Source of the DNA: Entonaema liquescens
Lineage: Eukaryota; Ascomycota; Sordariomycetes; Xylariales; Xylariaceae
Assembly: GCA_902805475.1 (NCBI GenBank)
Contig: CADCSX010000008.1
Span: 1,736,001 to 1,800,000, forward strand
Reading direction: 5' to 3'
DNA length: 64,000 nt
Below, piece by piece: positions 11,665 to 22,841 of this stretch. Positions within the stretch are counted from its first letter, which is position 1. Each line of letters starts with the position of its first letter. The position numbers were made by a program, and so were the translations under genes. The notes below the pieces were generated by a model that was given only the letters and a program-made list of their open reading frames with translations, made no database searches and was not told where the DNA came from.

Positions 11665-12229
11665 CGCGACCCACTTGTTAGTACGTAGCAAGGGTGTTTT
11701 AGGACTATATCTTAAGGTGCGATTGGTCCGGTGAAACCCCGGTTAATCAATTTAGCCACTTTAATTCCTATTAAATTTATTAAATTTATTTAATAATATT
11801 ATATTATTACGTTATATGATAATATATAATTATATATAACGAAATTTTCGAAATTTTATATTTAATAAAATAGTTAAAAATACGTATAATTTTTTTTTTT
11901 TTTTTAAAAAAAAAAATTAAATAACGTTAAATTTAAAATTTAAAATAATATAATTTGTTAAAAGCGGGGAAAAATGTTTATAAAATTAAAAACTTAAAAA
12001 AAATTTTTATTTATTACGATATTTAATTATAATTTAAATTAATTTTACGTTATATTTTTATTATTTTTTTTAAATATTTTTATAGTAAAAAATATTTATA
12101 TAATATTTTATAATATATTTATAATATATTTTTTTAACGTATAATAAATTACTTTTTATAATATATATATTTTATTAACCTGATCTATACGTCACATAGC
12201 TTTTCTTTTATAAACGCACGAATAAGAAA

Positions 12230-12255
12230 CTAATATTATTTCAGGGGGTGTACTG
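12230..12255 (-). repeat. Right terminal inverted repeat of the TIR element
   Basis: 26 bp ending in CTG directly before a TA dinucleotide. Read on the minus strand it starts CAGT, a frequent terminus of Tc1/mariner elements. Confidence 0.8.
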
Positions 12256-12766
12256 TATATGGTATTGTGCTCAAGCGACGATCAGTTAAACCAAACATTA
12301 CTGTTCTCTGGATACGGTCTGTGTTCTCGAAATTGATGTGCCAAGTCAGTGAACACGGGAAGATATTCAAGGATACAGCAGCAAGACTTAACCAGAGAGT
12401 ATAAACTTCATATCAGTTAAGGATTACTTGAGGTAATTTACATTTACCTCTAGGTGTTCTCAATCAATGGAATTATGCAGCGTTTTCCACATATACGTAC
12501 CTCTATATGTGTAACTAGATGTGCTTATTATTCCCTTGTTCCTAGAAAATCAGTCGCTAGTAATATCTATGACTTTGATCAAATATGAACATAGGTCTAT
12601 GTGAAGTTAATACGAAAAAGGAACCAAATAGACAATACTTTGAATTACTCCCCGAAAGGGTCATGACTGAGGTCAACGACGCCATCCTATAAACTATGGT
12701 GTACCTATTCATCGATTTTACTATTTTGTAGAATTAGTTTAACAGCTAAAGCGACAGCCTCTAATT
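12256..12766. other. Intergenic region between the TIR element and the reductase gene
   Basis: Moderately AT-rich sequence without a supported gene. It contains the 3' side of the reductase transcript. Confidence 0.5.
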
Positions 12767-13837
12767 CTAAACAATCAACTTAGTGAGCAGCTTGCCCTGG
12801 TTTCCGCCAGAGAACAACCGCATCCATATCTCGGGCTGCTCCTCGATCTTGGCCTCCACAATAGTCTCGCCGTTCTGTAGCTTGATTCTTCCGTCAGCCG
12901 CAGCGCCAATGAGGTCCTTGAGAATGGCAGGAGCCTTGTCCATGTAGTCCAACATGATAAACCCGCGGATGTTGATCCTCATGGAGACAACCTCGAACCA
13001 GTTCCGAAGCGTCATAGGCTCGTCCGAGTTGTACCCACTGACTGCGCCGCAGACCGCAATGTTCCCGTTCTTCTTCATGCGCGTCAGCATCGCATCCAGC
13101 ACGTGGCCCCCCACATTGTCCAGGTATACGTCAACCTCATCCGGCGTCGCAGCCTTTAGCTCCTCCACGAAGGTCGCGCTCTTGTAGTTGATGCATGCGT
13201 CGGCGCCGAGCTGCTCGCGCACCCACGCGCACTTCTCGTCTGAACCGGCGATACCAATCACACGCTTAGCACCCAGTAGCACTTTCGCAATCTGCACGGC
13301 CATGCATCCCGTGGCACCAGCAGCTGCCGAAACCACAACGGTATCCCCGGCCTTCACGCCTCCGGCAAAGGCTAAGCCGGTGTAAGCTGCCAGCCCGGAT
13401 GCGCCGAAAGCACCAAGGTAATGGGTGAGCGGCATATTGTTAGGCAAGGCAGCCAGAGGCTGCGAAGTAGCAGCTTCTAGTACGACGAGTTCACTCCAGG
13501 TGCCGAGGTGGAAATCCATAACCAGATCTCCGGCCTTGTAAGCCGGTGCCGCAGACTCGATTACCTCGGCAATAATGCCGGATCGCATGGGCGACCCCAC
13601 AGGGACCGTGGGCACGTAGAAGCGCTCGGGCGCGACAGTGCTCTGGATGAAATTACGGAGGCCGGTGTCGTTAGAGAAGTATCGCACCTTGCAGAGGAGT
13701 TGGCCTTCCTTCAACGGCGGCAGCGTAATCGTCTGCATTTTGAATGTCGCATCGGGGCCGGAGAGCAGAGGTGCGCCCGTAGGCTTGGATGCGAGGATCC
13801 ACTGCTTCGTGGTGTAAGTAGTCGTAGATGATGCCAT
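12767..13837 (-). CDS. Zinc-independent medium-chain NADP-dependent reductase (2-alkenal/prostaglandin reductase type)
   Basis: Single exon, 356 aa, with a clear ATG (MASSTTTYTTKQWILASKP). The N-terminal half has the GroES-like fold signature GSPMRSGIIAEVIESAAPAYKAGD. It is followed by the Rossmann part: DTVVVSAAAGATGCMAVQIAK (nucleotide loop AAGATG, about residues 166-171), the GIAGSDEKCAWVREQLGAD strand-helix, and YLDNVGGHVLDAMLTRMKKNG. Cysteine zinc ligands of alcohol dehydrogenases are absent. This arrangement is that of the CurA/leukotriene B4 12-hydroxydehydrogenase family, which reduces alpha,beta-unsaturated aldehydes and ketones with NADPH. The substrate cannot be told from sequence; cytosolic location is expected because no targeting signal is seen. 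Both neighbouring regions are gene-poor, so there is no operon-like context. Confidence 0.92.
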   Translation of the reverse strand: MASSTTTYTTKQWILASKPTGAPLLSGPDATFKMQTITLPPLKEGQLLCKVRYFSNDTGLRNFIQSTVAPERFYVPTVPVGSPMRSGIIAEVIESAAPAYKAGDLVMDFHLGTWSELVVLEAATSQPLAALPNNMPLTHYLGAFGASGLAAYTGLAFAGGVKAGDTVVVSAAAGATGCMAVQIAKVLLGAKRVIGIAGSDEKCAWVREQLGADACINYKSATFVEELKAATPDEVDVYLDNVGGHVLDAMLTRMKKNGNIAVCGAVSGYNSDEPMTLRNWFEVVSMRINIRGFIMLDYMDKAPAILKDLIGAAADGRIKLQNGETIVEAKIEEQPEIWMRLFSGGNQGKLLTKLIV

Positions 13838-16295
13838 TATTGATGATATATCTATTTTGATAGTTTGTCGTAGAACAAGTCTATTTTCTTACGTTCTCAC
13901 CACTTTAGTATTTATAGAGCTTATTTTCGCCTCAATGACCCCGAATTTAGTACGAGTCCCCGATGTTCACCGCTTTGGATAGTTCCATATTCCCGGTCAT
14001 CTCCATGTTCTATGCTACTTAGTTTCACCTCACCGTCTTCGACTTGCGAAACGTTGGGACAAATGAATGGTAATACTAGCAATCTACTAAGGCGCAACCG
14101 GATCTAAAAACCAGATAACTTCCGGAATAAGAGGCAAATCTGGAGAAGTTGAACGGAGATGACCGATTCGTGGCTAGCCGCTTTACCCACTTGCTTCGAG
14201 ATGCCCCTTTTAAGGGTGGGAGATATTGCTATATTATTTATAGCTAACCATATATTAGACTCCTACTATGCCGTGAGAAGTTATAGTAGCAGTTGGTATG
14301 GTACGATGACCCGACTGGCCGGCATCAACTTCATTCTTCTTTCCTGCAAATAGTAATGAGTTCGTTCGTGCTACAAGATTTAGTTACAAGAACCGTCGTC
14401 GAGCGCAGTCATGACATCCAATAAGGTACCGAGACATGAGAGAAATATGTACTAGAGAAGTTTTAGATTGCAGGTGAAGACTTGAGGGTAGAACCAAGGT
14501 TTGTCAAATCGTACTTATTTAGTTATCCTGGTCGGCCTGCTTGGCTTTTGTAGTCGTTACGTTGGGTATATATTCCTCATGGAATTCTGGGGTCTCCATA
14601 GAATCTCATTCTTATTATTAAGTATTAAGGCAATCGTGAATGAAAACATGGGATGCTTGTCTTATGATAAAGCATTTTTACTAAGGCATTAAAAATGACA
14701 TCCGATTATCTGGTCATAGGGCTTCGGTCGCTTTGGTGGTGAAAGGTCAAAACACGTTGAGTGCCGTGTTCACGATTTCTAATGCCGTTGGCAAGGAACA
14801 AGGCGAGTTGCGTATCCACAACTGTAACACTAGTTGTATAGCGTATCCGCTTAGCTTGACTTAGCATAAGTTAGCTTTAAACTAGTTGCTGTCTAAGTCT
14901 CAACGGGAACTTCCAATTAGTTGTCTCTTGGTTTCGGCTTTAATAACGGAAACTTGGTTACGCCAGCCATAATCTAAGTCTCTCTAGTGTGTCTAATAAG
15001 TCTAGTGACATCGATCAACCGCGGGCTACCCGTAGCCCGGGCAAGCTAAACTAGAGCCCTCTGCGAAATTTGAACTAGAACAAAACAGGACCGGCCTCAT
15101 TGCTGCTTACGAAAAAGGAATCATCTTAAGGAATGCTTTCTCCGGTTTCCACATGTTACAAAAATACCGAATTAGGCTTAGAATGTTTCTCGCCGTTTGA
15201 CAGACTAACACTATTACGTATATGGTGTAGTGGGTAAGACGTCGCGACCAGCTTCACCGAGGATAGCTTCATATTGACCGCTGTCTGCTTCACGTAACAG
15301 TGGAGAGGGGGGGAGCTAGTGCAACTGTTTCTTGTTGCATTACAAGCATTCGAATTCGTATCGCATTTCTTGTCTGGTCCATGTATAGATGGGTATTCCC
15401 CTACTTACGCGAGTCTGCATGAGAAGACACCAAGTTCTCTTCTATCCAATGAGATCGAAGCTGATAATTACTATAAGAAGACCCCCTTTGAGTTTTCCAA
15501 TCGGAGCTTTTTGTAATATAAAGGAGCTAGACAGCCTTGCGGCCCGGAGCACACATCTCAAAGTAGATTATCGGTCTTTTCGTTGCCTTACATAGTACAT
15601 AGTATGTAGGTAGAATTTTATGTCGTGTGCCAATGTTCAAGGGTATATGGGCGATGGCATACTAGAGTCTCAGGAATAACACTAGATCTTATCACCCGGT
15701 AGTTGCCAGCATGAATGCCTCTTAAATACCCCATAATGTAGCATATATACCTGCTTAAGTAGCATACCTCCAACTTTTCTGTTTTGATTCTATTTTGCAA
15801 TCTTAATTTAAGCTATATCCGATCAATATATAATCAGATCTGTCACTCATTTATAAGTCTCATATCAGGGCTGGAACTTGGTCTATCCCCGGATCCGTCA
15901 TTTCACGATATAAGGTCACGACTACTCTACGAGCCAGGGAACGTTTACTACGTCGAATCCTGCTATGTTGAACCAGCGTAAGAGTTTTCAATTTAAACGA
16001 CTTCCCTTGGGTACCCAGACAAGGAAAAAGAAGCAGGCATCTGAGAGAATTACGGGGCGCCAATACCGATGAGAAAAGCCTATGTAACCCTGGGGCTCTC
16101 CGGATTTATTAACACTCGATTTCGATGGGCCTTTCAGGGTGGTAGCCGATATAGTACCGCCACACCCTGCATCCTGGATACCTACTCTCGATTCTAGAAT
16201 ACTGTTCCTATTATAAAGAACATTACTCACCATCGCTACAGGTTAGAAACTGACTATACTCTTCGTTCGTTCTTTTTGGCATTTTATCAATCAAG
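13838..16295. other. Gene-poor intergenic region
   Basis: Only short frames without recognisable motifs on either strand. A small perfect palindrome GGGCTACCCGTAGCCC lies near 15,024. No gene, repeat family or RNA could be supported. Confidence 0.5.
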
Positions 16296-17782
16296 ATGGC
16301 GGACATGTCGGTCAATGCGGTCCCTCACGTCTTCATGCCTATACTAGGCTTCGTGAAGGCCGAGCTTGCAGTCAATTGTGTTTTAGTCTTTTTGGTTTTG
16401 GCAACCGTTACGTTACGAGTTGTAGGGCGACTTAACGGACCTGGACTTGGTTGGGATGATTATCTGGTTATATTTGCGACGGTTGGTTCCTCTCTCTATA
16501 CGCTACCGTCGATATTCTGACTGGTGTATAGCCTTTAGGTGTCGGCATGTTAGTATGTCAAGGCCTTTGTAAGTTTTTGACTTCGACTCTTAACACTATG
16601 AGAAGGGAAGTGGGCTAACCTGTCTATGTAGTTGCACCTATAGGAAATGGCTACAACCTAGCTGAACATCCGGAACGTAAGTCTTGCGCACCTAACACTA
16701 CGGAGTTGGCTCCTAGCATCTGGTTTATTTCAACCGATACATTGGCTGTAAAGCCTAAAGCTATCGGAACATGAGTTGATACTAACTTCTGGACTATTTA
16801 TTAGTTGCGCTCAATATTCCGTTTATTCTCGAGGTATGAGCTCTACCAATGCCCAGTTTACTTTCGTGTACGATGTCTTGCTTACACTCTACTAGTTAAC
16901 GTTTTGTATGCAAGTTATATATGTTACCCTTCTAGCATCGGTAAAGGCCAGCATGCTGTGCTTCTTCCTACGCGTTTTCACTACTCCTTTCATGCAACGT
17001 GCTGCTATAGTCTGCTTGGGGTTCGTAGGAGCATGGCTTGTATCCTACCTTGCCGCGTGTATTTTCCTCTGCGCTCCGGTCTCAGCGCAGTGGACTGGCC
17101 TTGGTAAATGCGGTGCATATATTCCCATGATCCAGTCTTTGATTGTGACAAACGCTATTGGAGATATTGTCATTATGGCGCTTCCGATGAAGATCATTTG
17201 GTCTTTACAGACGCGAACCACTGATAAGATTGGAATCACGTCGTGCTTTGCGTTGGGTACTGCGTAAGGATACTTCCCCTAATATATGAGGCCCTCCCTG
17301 CTGACATCAATACAAGCTGTGTCATCTGTGCCGTCTTCCGAGTCATCTACATTTCTACAGTCGACCTCAACAGCAATATCACCGGTACTATGCCTACCAC
17401 GATTTTCCTCTTCATCTTGGAACCCAACCTGGCTATTCTCTGCGTCAGCATCCCTATGCTGCGGCCATTCTGGGTACGATACAAGGAACGAACTCGCGGC
17501 GCCTCTAAATTGCACGAATATTCGGATGAGCAGACTATCGGATCCAAGGGCATGAAGAATTCCAACCAAAGGAGCAAGAACGCGAACACCTTGACGGATA
17601 CTATGAACATGACAACTTGGGAGATGGACGACTATAACAATAACGATGCGAACAAGTTCGACGCTACGGGGGCAGCATACGGCGATGAATCTGGGTCGGA
17701 GAAGAATTTAACCACGTCTCCTCAGTTACCAGCAAAGAACGCAATTGCCGTTGAAACGAAATGGGCTGTTACTCGGAGCTAA
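16296..17782 (+). CDS. Pth11-type seven-helix membrane protein (fungal rhodopsin domain), 5' part possibly damaged
   Basis: Family of fungal seven-helix proteins (PF20684 'rhodopsin' domain) that includes the Magnaporthe surface-sensing protein Pth11. Visible marks are RLNGPGLGWDDYLVIFAT, APIGNGYNLAEHPE, VKASMLCFFLRVF, FLCAPVSAQW and IVTNAIGDIVIMALPMKIIW, then MPTTIFLFILEPNLAILCVS and a 100-residue polar tail. Supported introns are 16569-16631, 16677-16804, 16834-16895 and 17264-17316, all with good donors and frame-keeping phases. The first junction is weak. Reading straight on gives stops TGA (16518) and TAG (16536) plus a frame change. Removing 16482-16531 (GTTGGT...TATAG) restores a 376-aa frame but shortens the second helix. 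I read the locus as a real gene that may be recently pseudogenised. The ligand is unknown. Confidence 0.75.
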
Positions 17783-20240
17783 TAGTTGGAAATGGAATTG
17801 TCTTTCAAGGGAACATAAAAGTCTCAATATGTACACAGCATAGCGAATGTTTTGAAAACGGGCTCAACAACCGGCCACACACCATCCATACACGGTACGA
17901 TTTATTTAATTCTAGTTTGCGCAATTTATATTAATGATAGAATTATAGTTGCATTGATGCAAGCAAGACCTTTCTGACCTAAATGTGTCTCTCGGGCTCT
18001 TGCCAATGGAGAATAATTATGACCACTCATTTAATCTGCCTATGCTGGCCATGGCTCCCCATCATTGGAACGCGAGCTTCTTTAGGAGCATTATAACAAA
18101 AATACCACGGTCCATTCCTTATGTAACACTCATTATATCGATATAGACCTCTTAACTATTTAATTGTTTGGACCGTATTTTGATTACCCATTGCCTTAGT
18201 ATTGGAGTACGCGTTTTACGTCGTGATTGTGATAAAGTTACATTTGCTTATTAGTTGTAGTTAATAATTAGTTAACTAGACTAACTATGTAACCACAAAG
18301 TAAACCCTTGCGTAGTCTTCCAGGGTTCAAGCAGTTTGACAGCAGTGACAATTACCGGCATAGACATTTACCATGGTAAAAACCTATAACCGCCCATCCT
18401 ATAGCGAGTGAATAAAAGTGAGACAGGGACTGAAACGAGGGTCAGGTTATAGATTCAGGGGCTATAAAATCATCCAAATCGGAATTACGTATACTATTGG
18501 GCCCAAGTGGGAAAGGGTTTACACTCAACCGGATCGAGTTCAACCTGGTATCCGGGTCTTCGGTATCCACAAACCGATCCCTGGGTCTGCCCCCTCGGCA
18601 ATAAAAGGATGTAATTATAATCAAGGTTTTAGATGCTTAACATGATAAATTAATAATTATACGTAGTCGGTACATATTTCCCCGGTATTTGGAAAAGGGC
18701 TATCAGGCCCCTGAAATGGAAAGCGGTTCTAGGTATACCACTAACCACAATCTACCTCGCCGTGGTTATTGATTAAGATGTCCAAACAACTTAGGAGGCA
18801 TCTATAGTTCTACCATGGGGGAAAAAAAAACATTTTTCTCATCCTCGGAACCAAAAGACAAGGGCATCACAGACAAGCCCTGTCAATTTTTTTAGTGGTG
18901 GCGATGCAGACACCGATATGGTCCCACAAGCTGCATCTGATCATGGCTACTCCGTCAACTCCGACGACGAATGCGGTATTGAGGCAGAAATCAAATCTCG
19001 CGAGTAGTATGCATACTACCTTGTTCCGATCGGAGACATACCTACCTAAGACGGTCAGGCAGTCGATAACATGTATCACATTCGACTCTCTGGTCAGCCC
19101 ATGATGTGCAATAAAACGGGGAAGTGATGCCCGAGTTCATGGTTACTACGCAGAGAGGGTCTAATCAAATACTAGGTTACATGACATAGCGTGAAATGTA
19201 TACTATAGTGTAAGAGTTTTCTACCTAGGTTAGTAGGTTTGCCTTGTACCAAGAAACCTTCCCCCTATTCACATCAGGAGTAACCCGTAAATATGCTCGT
19301 CTCTCCTTGGCGGGTGCCCAAACCTCTGCAGCATCGTGAATTCGGCGCGTGGGATGGACTTGCACCATGCATTAGCGCAGCTACAGCAATGGCATTCATG
19401 CTAGATTATCTACGAAGCCGCGGTTAGCACGAAGCCGAATTTCAAGCAGCAAAGTAGTTTAAGCGTGTGGGACACGGTTTTAATCAGAAACCCTTCTTAA
19501 TAGACCAAATTTCAGTGGTGAACCCCTTTCAGGCAAGGAACAGAATAGGTAGAATATAACTTCCCTCAGCATGAGGACTTTAACGATATTCTTGCCTTAA
19601 TAGCCCCCGACTAGGTCCTCCAGGTGGCTACTTTGGCGTTAACAAACCTTTACTACATAGCGACTGTCGCTCATAAGTATAACGTCAGTAGTAGAGACCT
19701 AGCCGTTAAACTCGGAAGCAAAACATCACTACGTTACTTGCCTCTTATTCATATAATAGGTATCTATAACCCGAAAGCCACATAAGTTAAGATTATCATG
19801 TTTCCTAAGTTAAGCTTTTAGAACTACCACCGGTCGGCCTCTCGCACGCTTCACTTCCTCTCGCACCTATTCCCGCTTGCAATACCCTAACACATCCCAT
19901 CACTAGGCATTCAACGCTCCGCCGGATTCGATAGACTTGATATCAAAGACCAATAGTAGATTCTACCAAGACAAAGTCGCCGATGATATGCCGGCAGTGT
20001 CCAGCATTACACAAGTATATATCACACTTCGGCTTCCATCTAGCGGCTGTTTAGTTTCTTGGTGCTGTGTCACTATACTCTGTTACCTACCTATATGAAA
20101 AAGACATTGAATTGAACAGACTATTTAATGACAGTGCTCTGCACCTTGATCCCATTGCTATAAATACAGACATGCTCTTTCTACTACGACCGTGCTTTAA
20201 ACATCAAAGTACATTGCCCGCAATATTTCAAGTGTTGACT
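17783..20240. other. Gene-poor intergenic region
   Basis: Holds the 3' UTRs of the flanking convergent genes and otherwise only short unsupported frames. The sequence at about 18,360-18,620 and 18,890-19,100 is slightly richer in GC, but I could not connect it to any family. Confidence 0.5.
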
Positions 20241-20890
20241 TTATCGCTGAGGCCATGTAGAACTGCGACTACTTACTGCGGCGCGTTCCTGCCTCTCTTC
20301 CTCTTCCTTAAGAGAGTCCCGCCTATAATCCGCTATGAAGACGCCGCGCACATCGGCCCGGACCATGTCTTTCTGCGACTCGGGCGGGTGGTAGGAAAGA
20401 CCGAGTTGGTTTTTGTGGAAATCTGTAACGATGCGTTTGTATCCCGGGTCACCATTGGGATCCCTGCCACGGCGATTCTGACGCTCATAATTGAAATTGC
20501 TAGTTGCCGGATAAGCAACCAACTTGGTGAGCCCGTTAACATGAAGTACAGCTGAGTCGCTCTTCTCGGCGGCGAGCCTAGGGTCCATAGCAATGCGCTC
20601 TTCCACATAATCTAGTTCGCCGTCCTTATGTAGATGTGGGCGCCTTCCGAAGGGTTGTATTTCATCTGTAGGCATTGGAGCACGCCGTAGGAGTTCTTCG
20701 CAATCTTCCACGGCGACGTACGTCCGTCCCCGTTCATTCCTATCATCTTTGCGAAGCACTTCATAGTACTGCCATCGACAAGTTAGCCTTCGGAAGTAAT
20801 GAGAAGATTTGAAGTACGAGGTTCACTTACTCGCCGGTCGGAGACCACAGAGGAACCATGAATCTGTCGCGTAGTGGATCTGTCGGCCAT
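20241..20890 (-). CDS. Unknown 195-aa charged protein, two exons
   Basis: I do not recognise the family. Exon 1 is 20831-20890 (ATG, MADRSTTRQIHGSSVVSDRR) and exon 2 is 20241-20768. The 62-bp intron has a textbook GTAAGT donor, a GCTAAC branch and a CAG acceptor, and the phase is kept, so the gene is well supported. The protein is hydrophilic and rich in Arg, Asp and Glu, with no membrane segment or signal peptide. A C-terminal stretch (RRDSLKEEEERQER) looks helical. The middle holds FNYERQNRRGRDPNGDPGYK, a Gly/Pro/Asn-rich segment likely to be disordered. The nearest neighbours are unrelated, giving no functional hint. Confidence 0.75.
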
Positions 20891-21820
20891 CCTGAAGATG
20901 TGTGTAACTAACGACAAAAGGATATTTATAGTGAGTTAGAAATGATAGAGAGCGAAGTAAAGGATAATCGGCAATGTGAAATAAGAGTGAAGGCTTGTGT
21001 CATTGCAGATATTATTTGAGATGTGACCCTAAGGTTATATAGACATCTAATCTTTGAATATCTCAATGCAAACCACTCCGGTATTCAGTATCTATAGCTT
21101 CAAAGTGTTTGTTTCTTTCCGAGTACCATACCTACCTGTGAAACTCGACCATTTGAGGCCCGGCGTCTACCTGCAATCAAACATAACATGACCATCTGAT
21201 AGACTAAACGCGCGTGTGAAATAGGCCATCCGGTCTTAGTAACTACAGCAGATAGTAGTCAGGACGACATATTTAAGCGCGCACGTATTACAGAGGCGGC
21301 TAATCAGGCTAGGGTCCAGCTCACAATCACAAGGCTGTAGGGATATCGTGACATTTCAGTTGTTGGTTCCAGCCGAAATTATTTTGGACTTGGTAATTGG
21401 CTTAATTGTTAGCAGGGCTGGCGTTGTTGGTTGCATTTTTACAGCCGCCTTATGTAGGTAGCGAAGGTAAGGGATATGTAGGTAGGCTGGTAAGTCGGGG
21501 TAAAGTTAAAAAAGGGGTGAGCCAAAATAAGCTGCGCCACGCCAGGCGGATTTCCCAAAGCAAACAACACAGCGAATCGCTCAGCAAGTGGTTGAAGATG
21601 ACCCAATCAATTTCGCCACAAACGCCTCTATATCTACTATATGTATAGTAGATCTATTCTGCCTTGTTGTACGCCAACCAAATAACGAGATTTGTTTCTA
21701 TGGCTGATAACGCCGTAGGCCTCCATAGTTTCAAGGGCATTTATTATCGCGCTTTCACAACAACATTTACATCTTCGAGCACACATTGATTGACAACATC
21801 ACTTACACACATACACTATA
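20891..21820. other. Divergent promoter region
   Basis: Separates the unknown minus-strand gene from the plus-strand DUF3632 gene, so it should hold both promoters. TACCTACC and GTAGGTAG motifs occur at about 21,128 and 21,480. No gene supported. Confidence 0.5.
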
Positions 21821-22841
21821 ATGGAGCCCCTTACATTAGTCTTTGACTCGGTCGACAAGCCATCAGCGGAGGAATCGCCCTCTGATGCTATGCTTACTGC
21901 CTTCGAAACCAAAGTAGTCGGTATCTTCCGCCGGTACCTCCAAACTGAGGATAAATCAGAAGAAAGCTTAAATTTAACTGGCGCAGCACAGGCAATCACA
22001 TGCCTGCTTCCGGATCCTCAAGCGCCACGGGGATATTCAATGAAGCTTGATGTGTTTTGGGAGTTATGTGTCGACGCCGCCAAACAGATCCCCTACTACC
22101 ACACAGGTCATATGAAGTTAGCACGGCTTCTTATAGCCCTGCGGCATTCACCTAAGACCGCATTTACTACGATTTGGGTTAGTATATAGAATATTGATCA
22201 TGCTGTATTGTTTCTCGATATGTTTACTAAAATGCTGGCAATATAGGATGATTCTAGAGACATTAAGTTCACGCAAGAATTAAATCTCTTTGGGGAGACT
22301 ATGCGTGAGTCCTGGAACCGTACGTATCAGCAACATCATATAACCCTTGATAAATCACTAACGTAATAAAACAGCCGCTTACACCCGGGGACATGATGAC
22401 GATTCGACCCCTAAAGATGGTCAGCAATGGGTCAATACAGTTGCATTTTATGCCCTTGTGTATACTCTGAGCGGTGGGACGCTACTTAGTTCATTTTGCA
22501 CGCGGACTATGGACCATGCATTCCTTTCTACACCATCTACTGCATATGATGCTCTCGACTGCCATATATCTGCTGCTGCACAGTGGATATTATATTCCGG
22601 ACAGACTATTTTCTCAAACATCCTGTCTCCTCCTGACGAGGAAGCCAGCTTGGTGATATGTAGGGAACCATGGACGCTGTTCCGCTGGGGTCGCTGGAAG
22701 ACGGGATTCGCGGCGGCAGAAGCAGAAGAGAATCTGAAGCCGGAAACAAGACAGCTTGCAAAGAGATCTATTATCTTGATGGATGCTCTCGAAGCCTCTA
22801 TATTAACTTCCCACCATAAGATCGACAGCGAGGAAAAGTAA
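21821..22841 (+). CDS. DUF3632 family protein
   Basis: Three exons: 21821-22177, 22247-22319 and 22375-22841, giving 298 aa. Introns are 69 bp (GTTAGT...ATAG) and 55 bp (GTACGT, CTAAC, ACAG), and both preserve frame. The start is the ATG after ACACTATA, MEPLTLVFDSVDKPSAEE. The protein has no signal or membrane segment. Its late part, REPWTLFRWGRWKTGFAAAE then ETRQLAKRS, resembles the conserved C-terminal helix pair of the Ascomycota-specific DUF3632 family. That family has no established function; members often occur in multiple copies and are variable between strains. The assignment rests on recall of the family pattern and should be confirmed by a profile search. Confidence 0.75.

Larger units (their letters stand above)
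11639..12255. mobile_element. 617-bp non-autonomous TIR DNA transposon relic (Tc1/mariner-like), AT-rich core
   Basis: Two 26-bp ends in inverted orientation match at 23 of 26 positions. The left end starts CACTCCACCCCCTGAAATAA; the right end read inward starts CAGTACACCCCCTGAAATAA. Both are flanked directly by TA (11637-11638 and 12256-12257), the target duplication expected for Tc1/mariner/pogo elements. The interior has no coding frame. From about 11,760 to 12,180 it is almost pure A/T with long A and T runs, in sharp contrast to both flanks. No transposase remains, so it is either a MITE or a deleted copy. AT conversion of this degree is the expected outcome of repeat-induced point mutation in Pezizomycotina, but I infer this from composition only. 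Confidence 0.8.

Noticed and set aside
15020..15042. Palindrome GGGCTACCCGTAGCCC as a transcription terminator or binding site
   Set aside because: A 6-bp stem is expected by chance at this scale, and no gene lies nearby.
21406..21648. 80-codon plus-strand frame with a hydrophobic start
   Set aside because: Begins with a non-ATG codon and has no signal cleavage site or conserved residues; lies in a divergent promoter.
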